Positions 1 through 11,109 are shown, counted from the first letter of the stretch. The stretch is DNA of 64,000 bases from Cognatiluteimonas sedimenti (GCF_022808325.1 NZ_JALGCL010000003.1:186001-250000), one strand, 5' to 3'. Numbers and translations: made by a program. The notes: a model not told the origin generated them from the letters alone.

Positions 1-1876
<1,876 letters not shown>

Positions 1877-1905
1877 TCAAAGACACATTAGCTATGGATG
1901 CGTGA

Positions 1906-1911
1906 AGTATA
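1906..1911 (-). promoter_or_regulatory. Candidate -10 box for gyrB
   Basis: TATACT read on the minus strand between recF and gyrB, 75 bp before the gyrB start. The -35 region at 17-bp spacing is GC-rich and a poor match, so only the -10 element is supported. Confidence 0.4.
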
Positions 1912-1938
1912 GCAATCCTGCCGCCTCGCCCGGGGCAG

Positions 1939-3045
1939 TCACGCCGGCGGAGATGCCGTGCCTTCAGCAACGAGGATGCCGTGTTCCACGTGGAACACGG
2001 CGGGCGGCGGCAGCATGTGCGCGCTGCCGGCAGGCGCCTCGGTGCCGGTGATCAACACCTGCGCCCCGTAGTCCTGCAGGCGCCGCAGCACCTGGTCCTG
2101 GTGGCGGCGATCCAGCTCCGAGGCAAGGTCGTCCAGCGCCACGACCGGCCATTCGCCACGCCGTGCGGCCTGGTGTTCGGCCTGGGCCAGCAGCGCTGAC
2201 AGGGCCGTGAGCTTGGCCTGGCCCCGGGACAGCGCCTCTCGGCCCGGAATGCGCGCGTGATCGATCCGCCAATCGGCACGATGCGGGCCGACCGAGGTGA
2301 AACCGGTGGCCAGGTCACGTTCCCTGGACAGCAGCAGCGCATCCGCCAACGACAGCTCCTCCTGGCGCCAGCCCGGCAGGAATTGCAGGGTCGAGCCCTC
2401 CGCCACCGGCAACAGCATGGCAGCCGTGGCCTGCAGGTAGGGTTGCAACTGCTCCAGATAGTGCTGGCGATAGCGGGTCAGCAGGGTCCCTACGGCGTCG
2501 AGTTCATGCTCCCAGGCGTCCAGCTGGGCGTCGCGGATTCGTCCCTTTAGCAGGCTGTTGCGCTGCTTCAGGGCGCGGCCGTAACGGCGCCAGAGCCGCA
2601 GGAATTCAGGTTCCACGTGGAACAAACCCCAATCCATGAACCGGCGGCGAGGCTCGGCCGGGCCCATCACCAGCGCGTGGCTGCCCGGCTCGAAGGTCAC
2701 CACGGCCAGCGCCGCACACAGGTCGCCGAGTTGCGCGAGTGGCGCGCCATCCAGGCGCCCCTCCCAGGTCTGTCCGTTGTGGCGCAGGCCGGCGCGGCGG
2801 CTGCGACCGGAAACCTGCTCCGACCACTCGACGAACACCGCCAGGGACGGTGCGCCCGTGCGGACCAGGCCGTCGCGCACGCGGCCGCGGAAACTGCGGC
2901 CGTAGGCCATCAGGTGCAGCGCCTCCAACAGGCTGGACTTGCCGTCGCCGTTGCCGCCGAGGATCAGGTTCAGGCCTGGGCCCGGGGCAAACCCGACCTG
3001 GTCGAAACAACGCAACCCGCCCACCTGCAGTCGCGTCACCCGCAT
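1939..3045 (-). CDS. recF: DNA replication/repair protein RecF
   Basis: SMC-like ATPase that helps load RecA at single-strand gaps. The 368-aa protein has Walker A GGNGDGKSS (residues 30-38), an ABC-type signature LSRGQAKL and Walker B VVALDDLASELD near the C-terminus, as in the family. The start MRVTRLQVGGLRCF was chosen because the 11 extra upstream codons to 3078 do not resemble the family. It lies 91 bp downstream of dnaN, behind a hairpin that may reduce read-through. Two parS-like palindromes lie inside its coding sequence (about 2610 and 1990) and encode FHVE in frame, an unusual case of one DNA stretch serving two purposes. Confidence 0.95.
   Translation of the reverse strand: MRVTRLQVGGLRCFDQVGFAPGPGLNLILGGNGDGKSSLLEALHLMAYGRSFRGRVRDGLVRTGAPSLAVFVEWSEQVSGRSRRAGLRHNGQTWEGRLDGAPLAQLGDLCAALAVVTFEPGSHALVMGPAEPRRRFMDWGLFHVEPEFLRLWRRYGRALKQRNSLLKGRIRDAQLDAWEHELDAVGTLLTRYRQHYLEQLQPYLQATAAMLLPVAEGSTLQFLPGWRQEELSLADALLLSRERDLATGFTSVGPHRADWRIDHARIPGREALSRGQAKLTALSALLAQAEHQAARRGEWPVVALDDLASELDRRHQDQVLRRLQDYGAQVLITGTEAPAGSAHMLPPPAVFHVEHGILVAEGTASPPA
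1978..2001. promoter_or_regulatory. parS-like centromere site 1
   Basis: A perfect 24-bp palindrome containing the 16-mer TGTTCCACGTGGAACA (1982-1997), which matches the ParB-binding parS sequence known from Pseudomonas and other bacteria. It lies within the last codons of recF, encoding FHVEH. Assignment rests on the motif and its position near the origin; parAB is not in the window. Confidence 0.8.
2609..2624. promoter_or_regulatory. parS-like centromere site 2
   Basis: GGTTCCACGTGGAACA has the full 14-bp palindromic core (2610-2623) and one outer mismatch to the 16-bp parS consensus. It is inside the recF coding region, where the minus strand reads LFHVEPE. Confidence 0.75.
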
Positions 3046-3081
3046 GGTCGGGACCCGCGGCGCTGCGGACGGCCCCAAGCA

Positions 3082-3107
3082 AAACGCCCGGTGGGCGCCG
3101 GGCGTTT
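3082..3107 (-). terminator. Rho-independent terminator or attenuator after dnaN
   Basis: A 10-bp perfect stem (AAACGCCCGG pairing with CCGGGCGTTT) around a 6-nt loop. Read on the minus strand it is followed by TTTTGC, as expected downstream of dnaN. The plus-strand tail is less U-rich. Confidence 0.6.
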
Positions 3108-3108
3108 G

Positions 3109-3124
3109 CGTTCCACGTGGAACA
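3109..3124. promoter_or_regulatory. parS-like centromere site 3
   Basis: CGTTCCACGTGGAACA has the same 14-bp core (3110-3123). It lies between dnaN and recF, directly beside the hairpin at 3082-3107. Confidence 0.75.
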
Positions 3125-3136
3125 GACCGGGCATCG

Positions 3137-4237
3137 TCAGAGACGCAGCGGCATCACCACGTGCCGGCATTTCTCGCTGCCCGCCTCACGCACCAGTGCC
3201 GAGGAGTTGGCATCCCGCAACTGCAGCACGACATGCTCGTCGCGCAGCGCCGAGAGGGCGTCGAGCAGGTAATTGACGTTGAAGCCGATCGCCAGGGCGT
3301 CGACCTTGGTCTCGGCCTCGACTTCCTCCTGCGCCTCCTCCTGCTCCGGGTTGTGCGCGCTGATCTTCAGCTGCCCCGGGGAAACCTCGACGCGGACGCC
3401 ACGATACTTCTCGTTGGACAGGATCGCCGCACGTTGCAGGGCCGCGCGCAGCACTTCCCGGTCGATCCGGACCTCGCGGTCGGCGCCGATCGGGATGACC
3501 GCCTCGTAATCGGGGAAACGGCCGTCGATCAGCTTGCTGGTGAAGGTGACATCGTCGCGCTTGACCCGGATGTGGCTGCGACCGACTTCCAGCTCCAGCG
3601 CGCGATCGCCGCCTTCGAGCAGCCGCTGCAGTTCGGTCACGCCCTTGCGCGGCACGATGATCTGGCGCTTGGCATTGGCGCCGGCGTCCAGCGGTGCCTC
3701 GCATAGCGCCAGGCGATGGCCGTCGGTGGCCACGCACCGCAGCACCTGGTCGCGCAGGTCGAACAGCAGCCCGTTGAGGTAATAGCGCACGTCCTGCTGC
3801 GCCATCGCGAAGGCGGTGCGCTCGATCAGTTCCTTCAACGCCGCTTCCGGCACCTGCACGCGCTCGGTGGCTTCGACCTCGTCCACCGACGGGAAGTCGT
3901 TGGCCGGCAAGCTGGCCAGGGTGAAGCGGCTGCGCCCCGCCTGGACCGTGACCTTGTCGCCGGCCTGGGAGACGGTGATCTTGCTGCCGTCGGGCAGCGC
4001 CCGCACGATTTCGAACAGCTTGCGCGCCGGGATCGTCGTTTCGCCGTCCTGGGCATCGTCCACCGCCTGCCGGGCGACCATCTCCACTTCCAGGTCGGTG
4101 CCGGTCAGGGACAACTGGCCGTCCTTGACCTGCACCAGCAGGTTGGCCAGCACCGGCAGGGTCTGGCGCCGCTCGACGACGTTGACGACCTGCGCCAGCG
4201 GTTTCAGGAAGACTTCGCGTTGCAGGCTGAAGCGCAT
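3137..4237 (-). CDS. dnaN: DNA polymerase III beta subunit (sliding clamp)
   Basis: Ring-shaped processivity clamp that tethers DNA polymerase III to DNA. From ATG at 4237 the product is 366 aa, the usual length, beginning MRFSLQREVFLKPL and ending VVMPLRL. It contains clamp-typical stretches such as ATDGHRLALCE and LIDGRFPDYEAVIP. An in-frame extension to 4354 would put 39 atypical residues ahead of the family start and run into the origin, so it was rejected. The gene is separated from dnaA by the 303-bp candidate oriC and is followed by a hairpin before recF. Confidence 0.97.
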   Translation of the reverse strand: MRFSLQREVFLKPLAQVVNVVERRQTLPVLANLLVQVKDGQLSLTGTDLEVEMVARQAVDDAQDGETTIPARKLFEIVRALPDGSKITVSQAGDKVTVQAGRSRFTLASLPANDFPSVDEVEATERVQVPEAALKELIERTAFAMAQQDVRYYLNGLLFDLRDQVLRCVATDGHRLALCEAPLDAGANAKRQIIVPRKGVTELQRLLEGGDRALELEVGRSHIRVKRDDVTFTSKLIDGRFPDYEAVIPIGADREVRIDREVLRAALQRAAILSNEKYRGVRVEVSPGQLKISAHNPEQEEAQEEVEAETKVDALAIGFNVNYLLDALSALRDEHVVLQLRDANSSALVREAGSEKCRHVVMPLRL

Positions 4238-4540
4238 GCGGACCCCTTGCCCTGTCGTGGTTTCTCGGCCCGGGCATCCAGGCTTTGAAAGGATGGATAA
4301 ATCAAGAACAGTGGTGGTGCTGGTGTGCTGTAAAGCCGGTGATAACAACTGCAAGACATTGATTTAAAACAGAAAACATGAAAGGCCAGCCTGTGTGCAA
4401 ACGGCTCCGGCGTTACCGGACAAGCTGTGGACAAGTTGGCCGCGCCGGCCGCGCCTGCTTGTTATACACAGCTTGTCCCCGGCCCATCCACCCGCTCCCG
4501 TTTTGCCGTCCCGCGCCACGCCTGGCACCGTTGCCCCGGC
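4238..4540. other. oriC: Candidate chromosomal replication origin (oriC)
   Basis: This 303-bp dnaA-dnaN spacer is the position of oriC in Xanthomonas. DnaA-box-like 9-mers are TTATACACA (4462-4470, plus), TTGTCCACA (4426-4434, minus) and a weaker TTATCCATC (4292-4300, minus). The first two face each other and overlap the arms of a perfect 12-bp inverted repeat, GGACAAGCTGTG (4418-4429) and CACAGCTTGTCC (4467-4478). An AT-rich run around 4355-4384 is unusual for this high-GC DNA and could be the unwinding element. The dnaN promoter must also lie here. Confidence 0.7.
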
Positions 4541-5875
4541 CTATTCGCTGAGCTTGCGGATCAGCTTGTCCCAGTCCTCGCGCAGTTTGCCGTCGGTCTC
4601 CAGCAGGTGCTTGATCTGGCGGCAGGCGTGCAGCACGGTGGTGTGGTCGCGGCCGGCGAAGGCGTCGCCGATTTCCGGCAGGCTGTGTTCGGTCAGTTCC
4701 TTGGCCAGCGCCATCGCCATCTGCCGCGGCCGGGCCAGCGAACGCGTCCGCCGTTTCGACAACAAATCCTTGATCTGCAGGCCGTAGTAGTCTGCCACGA
4801 CCTTCTGGATGTTGGCGATGCTGATCGCCTGCTGCTGCGCGCGCAACAGGTCGCGCAGGGTCTCCTGGGCGAACTCCGCGGTGATCGCGCGGCCGGTGAA
4901 GTTGGCGCGCGCCGCCAGCGTGTTGAGCGCGCCTTCCAGGTCGCGCACGTTCGAACGCATCTTCTTGGCGATCAGGAAGGCGACGTCCTCGGGGATCATG
5001 ACGCCGCGCTCGCGTGCCTTGGACAGCACGATCTGGGCACGGGTCTCGAAATCCGGCGGGTCGATCGCCACAGACAGCCCCCAGCCCAGCCGCGACTTCA
5101 GCCGCGGCTCCAGGCCGTCGACCTCGCGCGGATAGCGGTCGCAGGTGAGGATGATCTGCTGCTTGCCGTCGAACAGCGCGTTGAAGGTGTGGAAGAACTC
5201 CTCCTGGGTGCGGTCCTTTCCGGCGAAGAACTGGATGTCGTCGATCAGCAACGCGTCGATGCCCTGGAACTGGCGCTTGAACGCCTCCATGCCGCCGCTG
5301 GTCTTGTCGTACAGCGCCTTGGTGAAGGCGCTCATGAACTGTTCCGAGCGCAGGTACATCACCTTCATGCCCGGGCGGTTGGCGCGCATCGCGTTGCCGG
5401 CGGCGAACATCAGGTGGGTCTTGCCCAGGCCGGTGCCGCCGTACAGCAGCAGCGGGTTGTGGGCGCGGTCGCCGGGTTGCTGCGCGGCCTGCCACGCGGC
5501 GGCGCGGCCCAGCTGGTTGCTGCGGCCTTCGACGAAATTGTCGAAGGTGTAGTGGTTGTCGAGGTGGCCCTGGAAGGGTTCCGGCGTCGCCGCGCGCGCC
5601 GGGGCCGGTGTCGCGGCCTTGCCCCCGGTGTCGAGCACGCGCCGGAACGAACCGATCTCCAGGCTGACATCGGGCTTGCCGGCGAAGTGCGCGAGCAGCT
5701 CGCGGATCCGCGCCAGGTATCGCGCGCGCACCTCTTCCATGACGAAGGCATTGGGCGCGTACAGCACGTAGGCGTCGTCGCGCAGGCTGGCCTGCAGTGG
5801 TTTGAGCCAGGTGTGGACGTCCTCGGCCGGGAATTCGGCTTCGAGGCGTTCGAGGCAACGGGGCCAGGCATCCAT
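4541..5875 (-). CDS. dnaA: Chromosomal replication initiator protein DnaA
   Basis: AAA+ initiator that binds DnaA boxes and opens oriC. The 444-aa product starts at ATG 5875 ([15 protein letters not shown]). Domain I is about residues 1-75 and a variable Ala/Pro linker follows. Walker A is GGTGLGKT (146-153) and Walker B is LLIDDIQFF (209-217). The C-terminal DNA-binding helix-turn-helix carries [15 protein letters not shown]. The length matches xanthomonad DnaA (about 440 aa). A longer in-frame start at 5977 would add 34 Arg-rich residues unlike the family. It is divergent from rpmH across a 237-bp spacer. Confidence 0.97.
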   Translation of the reverse strand: MDAWPRCLERLEAEFPAEDVHTWLKPLQASLRDDAYVLYAPNAFVMEEVRARYLARIRELLAHFAGKPDVSLEIGSFRRVLDTGGKAATPAPARAATPEPFQGHLDNHYTFDNFVEGRSNQLGRAAAWQAAQQPGDRAHNPLLLYGGTGLGKTHLMFAAGNAMRANRPGMKVMYLRSEQFMSAFTKALYDKTSGGMEAFKRQFQGIDALLIDDIQFFAGKDRTQEEFFHTFNALFDGKQQIILTCDRYPREVDGLEPRLKSRLGWGLSVAIDPPDFETRAQIVLSKARERGVMIPEDVAFLIAKKMRSNVRDLEGALNTLAARANFTGRAITAEFAQETLRDLLRAQQQAISIANIQKVVADYYGLQIKDLLSKRRTRSLARPRQMAMALAKELTEHSLPEIGDAFAGRDHTTVLHACRQIKHLLETDGKLREDWDKLIRKLSE

Positions 5876-6045
5876 GGGGTCGACTGCTACCGAAAGGCTG
5901 GCCGCGCGACGCGCGTGGCGTCGCGATGCGGAAACAACGGGATGCAGCAGCCTACCACCGCACCCCGGGGGGCGCACCCGGCGCCGGACGCGGCCGGCAC
6001 GGCCGAAAGCGCAGGCGCGCGCATGCCATGCCGATGCGCCCGTGG

Positions 6046-6074
6046 TTGACCCGCCTCTGGGCGCCAGCTATCAT
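6046..6074 (+). promoter_or_regulatory. Sigma-70-type promoter of rpmH-rnpA
   Basis: TTGACC (-35, 6046-6051) and TATCAT (-10, 6069-6074) are separated by exactly 17 bp. They sit 39 bp before the rpmH start in the dnaA-rpmH intergenic region. The two hexamers are near-consensus and it is the clearest promoter in the window. Confidence 0.75.
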
Positions 6075-6112
6075 TTCGAGTCTTTTCCGTCGCTTAACCG
6101 CACGAGCCCGTC

Positions 6113-6253
6113 ATGGCCACCAAGCGCACCTACCAGCCCAGCAACCTCAAGCGCAAGCGCGACCACGGCTTCCGTGCCCGCATGGCGACCGCCGACGGCC
6201 GCAAGATCCTCGCGCGTCGCCGCGCCAAGGGCCGCAAGCGCCTCTGCGCCTGA
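6113..6253 (+). CDS. rpmH: 50S ribosomal protein L34
   Basis: Small basic protein of the large ribosomal subunit. Forty-six codons from ATG 6113 to TGA 6253 give [20 protein letters not shown], then the conserved [20 protein letters not shown] and the end RKRLCA. The length and the whole sequence fit L34. It directly follows a strong promoter and precedes rnpA by 40 bp, the standard arrangement next to dnaA. Confidence 0.97.
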   Translation: MATKRTYQPSNLKRKRDHGFRARMATADGRKILARRRAKGRKRLCA

Positions 6254-6293
6254 CGGCCATGGTTGCCGCGGCCGGCCGTGATGGCCGCCGCCC

Positions 6294-6746
6294 ATGAGCC
6301 CGACACCTTCGCCCGGAGCCCCGGACGCCCGCTTCCCGCGCACTGCCCGGGTACGCGCGCGCGCCGATTACACGCGCGTGTTCGAAGCCGGGCGCCGCAT
6401 CGCCGCCCCGCAACTGACCCTGCACTGGCTGCGCGACGGACAACCGCCGCGCCTGGGCCTGGCGGTGTCGCGCAAGGTCGACCCGGATGCCGTCGGCCGC
6501 AACCGCATCAAGCGCTGCCTGCGCGACCAGTTCCGCAGGATCCGCGGCACGCTGCAGGATGGTGCCTACGTGCTGGTCGCGCGCCCCGCCGCGGCGCAGG
6601 CCGGCAATCCCGCGTTGCGCGCGGCGCTGCTGGCGTTGCTGCAACGCGCGGGCGCGTTGCCGCCACCGGATGCGCCCGGCACAATGCCCGCTTCCGATTG
6701 CGATCGGCCTTCCCCCCTTCCGCTGCCGCGCGCCCGCGCCGGTTGA
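6294..6746 (+). CDS. rnpA: Ribonuclease P protein component
   Basis: Protein subunit of RNase P, which matures the 5' ends of tRNAs. The 150-aa protein has the basic RNR motif in VGRNRIKRCLRDQFRR and the family-typical ARADYTRVFEAGRR near the N-terminus. The tail after about residue 125 is Pro/Arg-rich and longer than usual. Only 34 bp separate it from yidC; no yidD gene lies between them, although many related genomes have one there. Confidence 0.93.
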   Translation: MSPTPSPGAPDARFPRTARVRARADYTRVFEAGRRIAAPQLTLHWLRDGQPPRLGLAVSRKVDPDAVGRNRIKRCLRDQFRRIRGTLQDGAYVLVARPAAAQAGNPALRAALLALLQRAGALPPPDAPGTMPASDCDRPSPLPLPRARAG

Positions 6747-6780
6747 TCCTGCCCGAGCGCGTCGCCATGAACCTGTCGCC

Positions 6781-8496
6781 ATGAACCAGACCCGTACTTT
6801 CCTGATCTTCGCCTGGCTGGCGGTGGCCACCTTGTTGTTCATGGCCTGGAGCCGCGAGCAGGGACCAGCGTCGTCCGCGGCCCCTGCAGCGGCGGCCCCC
6901 GCGATCGCCACCGGCGCTGGCGACAGCACGATCCCGGTGGTGACCGGCGCCAACGTGCCGAAAACGCCGAGCGCGCAGATGTCCGCGCCGCCCGCAGAGG
7001 ACGAAGCCACGGCCGCGGCCCCGCAGGCGCCGGTGATCAGCGTCACCACCGACGTGTTGCGGGTGCAACTCGACGGCGGCGCCATCCGTCAGGCGGACCT
7101 GCTGCGCTACCCGCAGACCACCGCGCCAGGCAGCCCGCCGATGCGCCTGTTCGCATCCGACGCCGCGCATTTCTTCCAGGCGCAGAGCGGTTGGGTCAGC
7201 AGCACCGGGGCGGCGCCGAGCCACGAAGCCGGCTTCGTGCCGGTCGAACCCAGGCGCGACTACACGCTTGCCGCTGGCGCCGACCAGGTCGCGGTTCCGT
7301 TCCTGTGGACCGGGCCGGACGGCGTCAGCATCCGCCGGACCTACGTGTTCACCCGCGGCGACTACGCGGTACAGGTGCGCGACGAAGTCGCCAATGCCGG
7401 CGCGTCCCCCTGGCAGGGCTACGTCTACCGGCAATTGCTGCGGGTCCCGCCGGCGGTCAAGAGCGGCTTCACCCATCCGGAGTCCTACAGCTTCCACGGC
7501 GCGGCCTGGTTCAGCGCGCAGGACAAGTTCGAGAAGCGCAAGTTCGCCAAGTACGACGACGGCGGCGCGCTGGACAAGCGCGTCACCGGCGGCTGGATCG
7601 CGATGCTGCAGCACCACTTCTTCGCCGCGTGGATCCCGGGCGACAAGGACGCGAGCACCTTCTCGCTGGCGTCGCCCAGCGGCCCCGGCGGACAGCAGCA
7701 GGCGCTGGTGCGCGAGCTCGGGCCCGGCGTGGCGGTCGCGCCAGGCGCCAGCGCCAGTACCAGTGCGCGGTTGTGGGTCGGGCCCAAGCTGGTCAAGCAG
7801 ATCGAGGCCCAGCACGTGGTCGGGCTGGAGCGCGCGGTCGATTTCAGCAGCTACGCGATCATGGCCTGGATCGCCGGCCTGTTGTTCTCGGTGCTGGCGT
7901 TCCTGCACGGCGTGTTCGGCAACTGGGGCTGGGCGATCATCGGCCTGGTGGTGATCATCAAGGCGCTGATGTATCCGTTGTCCGCCGCGCAGTACAAGTC
8001 GGCGGCGAAGATGCGCCGCTTCCAGCCGCGCATCGAGCAGCTCAAGGAGCGCTACGGCGACGACAAGCAGAAGTTCCAGATGGCGATGATGGAGCTGTAC
8101 AAGAAGGAGAAGATCAACCCGGCCGGCGGCTGCCTGCCGGTGCTGGTGCAGATGCCGGTATTCCTCGCGCTGTACTGGACGTTGCTGGAGTCGGTGGAGC
8201 TGCGGCAGGCGCCGTGGATCGGCTGGATCCACAACCTGACCGCACCCGATCCCTACTTCATCCTGCCGGCGATCAACATCGCGGTGATGTGGGCCACGCA
8301 GAAGCTGACGCCGACCCCGATCGCCGATCCGATGCAACGCAGGATGATGCAGTACATGCCGGTGGCAATGGGCGTGATGTTCGCGTTCTTCCCCGCGGGC
8401 CTGGTGCTGTACTGGGTCACCAACGGCAGCCTCGGCCTGCTGCAGCAGTGGTGGATGACCAAGGTCCACGGCCAGCCGGCGCCGGCCAAGGCCTGA
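6781..8496 (+). CDS. yidC: Membrane protein insertase YidC
   Basis: Inner-membrane insertase and chaperone that works with or without SecYEG. The 571-aa Gram-negative form has an N-terminal anchor helix (about residues 6-22), an Ala/Pro-rich linker, a large periplasmic domain, then the conserved C-terminal core. That core includes NWGWAIIGLVVIIKALMYPL, the cytoplasmic hairpin around QPRIEQLKERYGDDKQKFQ, and PAGGCLPVLVQMPVFLALY. The start at 6781 (MNQTRTFLIFAWLA) places the first helix correctly; the upstream open frame to 6487 is a shadow of rnpA. A hairpin terminator follows. Confidence 0.97.
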   Translation: MNQTRTFLIFAWLAVATLLFMAWSREQGPASSAAPAAAAPAIATGAGDSTIPVVTGANVPKTPSAQMSAPPAEDEATAAAPQAPVISVTTDVLRVQLDGGAIRQADLLRYPQTTAPGSPPMRLFASDAAHFFQAQSGWVSSTGAAPSHEAGFVPVEPRRDYTLAAGADQVAVPFLWTGPDGVSIRRTYVFTRGDYAVQVRDEVANAGASPWQGYVYRQLLRVPPAVKSGFTHPESYSFHGAAWFSAQDKFEKRKFAKYDDGGALDKRVTGGWIAMLQHHFFAAWIPGDKDASTFSLASPSGPGGQQQALVRELGPGVAVAPGASASTSARLWVGPKLVKQIEAQHVVGLERAVDFSSYAIMAWIAGLLFSVLAFLHGVFGNWGWAIIGLVVIIKALMYPLSAAQYKSAAKMRRFQPRIEQLKERYGDDKQKFQMAMMELYKKEKINPAGGCLPVLVQMPVFLALYWTLLESVELRQAPWIGWIHNLTAPDPYFILPAINIAVMWATQKLTPTPIADPMQRRMMQYMPVAMGVMFAFFPAGLVLYWVTNGSLGLLQQWWMTKVHGQPAPAKA

Positions 8497-8514
8497 TCCC
8501 CGCGCCGGAGCCTT

Positions 8515-8540
8515 CGAAGCCCGCCGCTCGGCGGGCTTCG
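8515..8540 (+). terminator. Rho-independent terminator after yidC
   Basis: Perfect 11-bp stem CGAAGCCCGCC / GGCGGGCTTCG with a 4-nt loop, followed by CGTTTGC, 19 bp after the yidC stop. Confidence 0.7.
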
Positions 8541-8610
8541 CGTTTGCGCATCGTGCGCGCGATATCCCGTGCCGATGCGGCACACTGCCGGCAGGAATAC
8601 GGTTGCCCGC

Positions 8611-9954
8611 ATGCCCGACCACGACACCATCGCCGCGATCGCCACCGCCGCCGGCAGCGCCGGGGTCGGGATCGTGCGGATTTCGGGCGCGCGCAGCCGC
8701 GGGATCGCGCAGGCGGTGTGCGGCCGCGCATTGGCCCCACGTCACGCGCACCACGTGGTTTTCAGCGCCGCCGACGGCGCCACCATCGACGACGGCATCG
8801 CCCTGTATTTCGCCGCCCCCGCCAGCTATACCGGCGAGGACGTGGTCGAACTGCAGGCGCATGGCAGCCCGGTGCTCCTGCAGCAACTGCTGGCGCGCTG
8901 CTGCGCGCTGGGCGCGCGGATCGCGCGCGCCGGCGAATTCAGCGAACGCGCGTTCCGCAACGGCAAGCTCGACCTGGCGCAGGCCGAAGCCGTCGCCGAC
9001 CTGATCGCCGCCGGCGACGAACGCGCCGCGCGCGCGGCCCGGCGTTCGCTGGACGGCGAATTCTCGCGCCGGGTCGAGGCCCTGGCCGCGGACCTGCTGG
9101 CATTGCGGGTGCAGGTCGAGGCGGCGATCGACTTCGCCGACGAGCCGCTGGATACGCTCGGCGGCGCGGCGATGCGCGCGCGGCTCGCGGCGGGCGAACG
9201 TGCGCTGGCCGAGCTGGTCGCCGCCGCCGAACGCGGGCGCAGGTTGCGCGACGGGCTGCACGCGGTGATCGTCGGCCCGCCCAATGCCGGCAAGAGCTCG
9301 TTGCTCAACGCCCTGGCCGGCGCCGACCGCGCGATCGTCACCGAGATCGCCGGCACCACCCGCGACCTGCTGCAGGAAACCATCCGCAGCGACGGCGTCG
9401 AGCTGACCCTGGTCGACACGGCCGGTTTGCGCGAGGGTGGCGATGCGATCGAGCGCGAAGGCATGCGCCGCGCACGCGCCGAACTCGCGCGCGCCGACCT
9501 TGCGGTGGTGGTGCTCGACGCACGCGATCCGCGGTCCGGCCGCGATGCCGTCGCCGCGGCGGTCGCCGCGGTCCCGCAACGCCTGTGGCTGCACAACAAG
9601 GCCGACCTGCTGCCGGCATCCGCCGCCATCCCGCACGGCAGCGAAGAACTGCGGGTTTCGGCGCGCACCGGCGCGGGCCTGGAGGACTTGCATGCGCGCC
9701 TCAGGAGCCTGGCGCTGGGCGTCGGCGCGGATGCCGGCGAGGGCAGCTTCAGTGCCCGCGCGCGCCAGGTCGAGGCACTGCGCCGTGCCGCAGTCGAGCT
9801 GGCCTCCGCCGCGCTTGCCCTCGACGACGAGGCGCTCGACCTCGCCGCCGAAGCCCTGCGCCGGGGTCATGACGCCCTCGGCGAGATCACCGGGCGGATC
9901 GTGCCGGATGCGCTACTGGGTCACATTTTCTCGACCTTCTGCATCGGCAAGTAG
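8611..9954 (+). CDS. mnmE: tRNA modification GTPase MnmE
   Basis: Works with MnmG to install the cmnm5 group on wobble U34 of certain tRNAs. The 447-aa protein has the N-terminal tetrahydrofolate-binding domain ([21 protein letters not shown]), a helical domain, and an inserted G domain with Walker [10 protein letters not shown] (222-230) and GTTRD. It ends with the diagnostic C-terminal CIGK. The start at 8611 was chosen over 8569 because the family begins just before DTIAAIAT. The gene follows the yidC terminator, so it should have its own promoter. Confidence 0.96.
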   Translation: MPDHDTIAAIATAAGSAGVGIVRISGARSRGIAQAVCGRALAPRHAHHVVFSAADGATIDDGIALYFAAPASYTGEDVVELQAHGSPVLLQQLLARCCALGARIARAGEFSERAFRNGKLDLAQAEAVADLIAAGDERAARAARRSLDGEFSRRVEALAADLLALRVQVEAAIDFADEPLDTLGGAAMRARLAAGERALAELVAAAERGRRLRDGLHAVIVGPPNAGKSSLLNALAGADRAIVTEIAGTTRDLLQETIRSDGVELTLVDTAGLREGGDAIEREGMRRARAELARADLAVVVLDARDPRSGRDAVAAAVAAVPQRLWLHNKADLLPASAAIPHGSEELRVSARTGAGLEDLHARLRSLALGVGADAGEGSFSARARQVEALRRAAVELASAALALDDEALDLAAEALRRGHDALGEITGRIVPDALLGHIFSTFCIGK

Positions 9955-10056
9955 CGCCAGCACGCCCGTTCAGCGGCGCCGGGAGTTGACAAATGGCCCG
10001 CGCTGTCGCGTCCTACGCATACGTGCGCCCACGCACAGTACAGGGGAGCGTTTCCG

Positions 10057-11073
10057 ATGTTCGTTGCAAATGCCTTGCAGGCGCGGCCGGCGTGGTTCCG
10101 GCTGGCCGCCGTATTCGTGGTGATCTGCGCCTTCGCCGGGTGCAAGAAGGACCAGACCGCCGCCGCGCCGGATGCCGGCACCGCGCCCACCACCCAGGCC
10201 CCGCCGCCGCCGGCGGTGTCGGACAAGGTCAACGCGATGAGCGCCGACCAGCTGCGCGACGCGGCGAGCACCGCGCTGCGCGAGCAGCGCCTGTACGCGC
10301 CGGCCGGCGACAACGCGATGGAGTACTACCTGGCGCTGCGCGACAAGCAGCCCAACGACCCGGCCGTGTCCAGCGCACTGACCGACCTGATGCCGTACGC
10401 GCTGATCGCCACCGAGCAGAGCATCGGCCGCGACGACTTCAGCGAAGGCCAGCGCCTGTACGCACTGATGGAGAAGGCCGACGCCAAGGCGCCGGCGCTG
10501 CCGCGCCTGAAGCAGGCCATCGCCGATGGCCAGGCCTCGCTGGCGCAGCGCACGGCGCAGGCGGCGCTGCAGACCGAGGAAGAAGCCAAGCGCCAGGCGG
10601 AACTGGAGAAGCAGCGCGCGGCCGACCAGAAGAAGGCGCAGGAAGACGCGGCGCAGAAGATCGCCGCGCAGCAGGCCGAGGCGCAACGCGCGGCCGCCAC
10701 CGCCGCGGCGCCGGTGACGCAGCCGCAGCGCCCGGCGCAGCAGGCGCCGGCACCGGCGCAGGAGCAGCCGGCCGCGACCCCGCCGCCGGCCCCGACACCG
10801 GCCGCGCCGAGGGTATCGAACGAACTGCGCCCGATCAGCCTGCCGGCCCCGAGCTATCCGCGCGAAGCCGAGCGCCGTCGCCGTTCCGGCTCGGTCGAAG
10901 TCGAGTTCACCGTCGGCACCGACGGCAGCGTGACCTCGGCGCGGGTGGTGCAGGCATCGCCGCCGCGGGTGTTCGACCGCGAAGCGCTGTCGGCGGTCAA
11001 CCGCTGGCGCTTCCAGCCGGTCGGTTCGCCGGTGACCACGCGCCGCACGATCCAGTTCAAGCCGGCCGACTGA
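10057..11073 (+). CDS. TonB-domain lipoprotein (energy-transducer-like)
   Basis: A 338-aa exported protein. The N-terminus is a lipoprotein signal ending CAFAGC (Cys29). An alpha-helical, Gln/Ala/Lys-rich coiled-coil region covers about residues 140-240, followed by a Pro/Ala linker. The C-terminal 80 residues form a TonB C-terminal fold (PSYPREAERRRRSGSVEVEF ... RWRFQPVG). Unlike classical TonB it appears lipid-anchored rather than held by an inner-membrane helix, so the partner is unclear. A TTGACA -35-like hexamer lies at 9986-9991, without an obvious -10 at 17 bp. A strong terminator follows; no ExbBD genes are adjacent. Confidence 0.8.
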   Translation: MFVANALQARPAWFRLAAVFVVICAFAGCKKDQTAAAPDAGTAPTTQAPPPPAVSDKVNAMSADQLRDAASTALREQRLYAPAGDNAMEYYLALRDKQPNDPAVSSALTDLMPYALIATEQSIGRDDFSEGQRLYALMEKADAKAPALPRLKQAIADGQASLAQRTAQAALQTEEEAKRQAELEKQRAADQKKAQEDAAQKIAAQQAEAQRAAATAAAPVTQPQRPAQQAPAPAQEQPAATPPPAPTPAAPRVSNELRPISLPAPSYPREAERRRRSGSVEVEFTVGTDGSVTSARVVQASPPRVFDREALSAVNRWRFQPVGSPVTTRRTIQFKPAD

Positions 11074-11109
11074 GTCCCGCCAGGCCGGGCCGATGCGGCC
11101 CGATACCCA

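Noticed and set aside
6508-9870. A 1120-codon minus-strand frame opposite yidC and mnmE
   Set aside because: It crosses two certain genes and a terminator and reads as Arg/Ala/Gly-rich noise.
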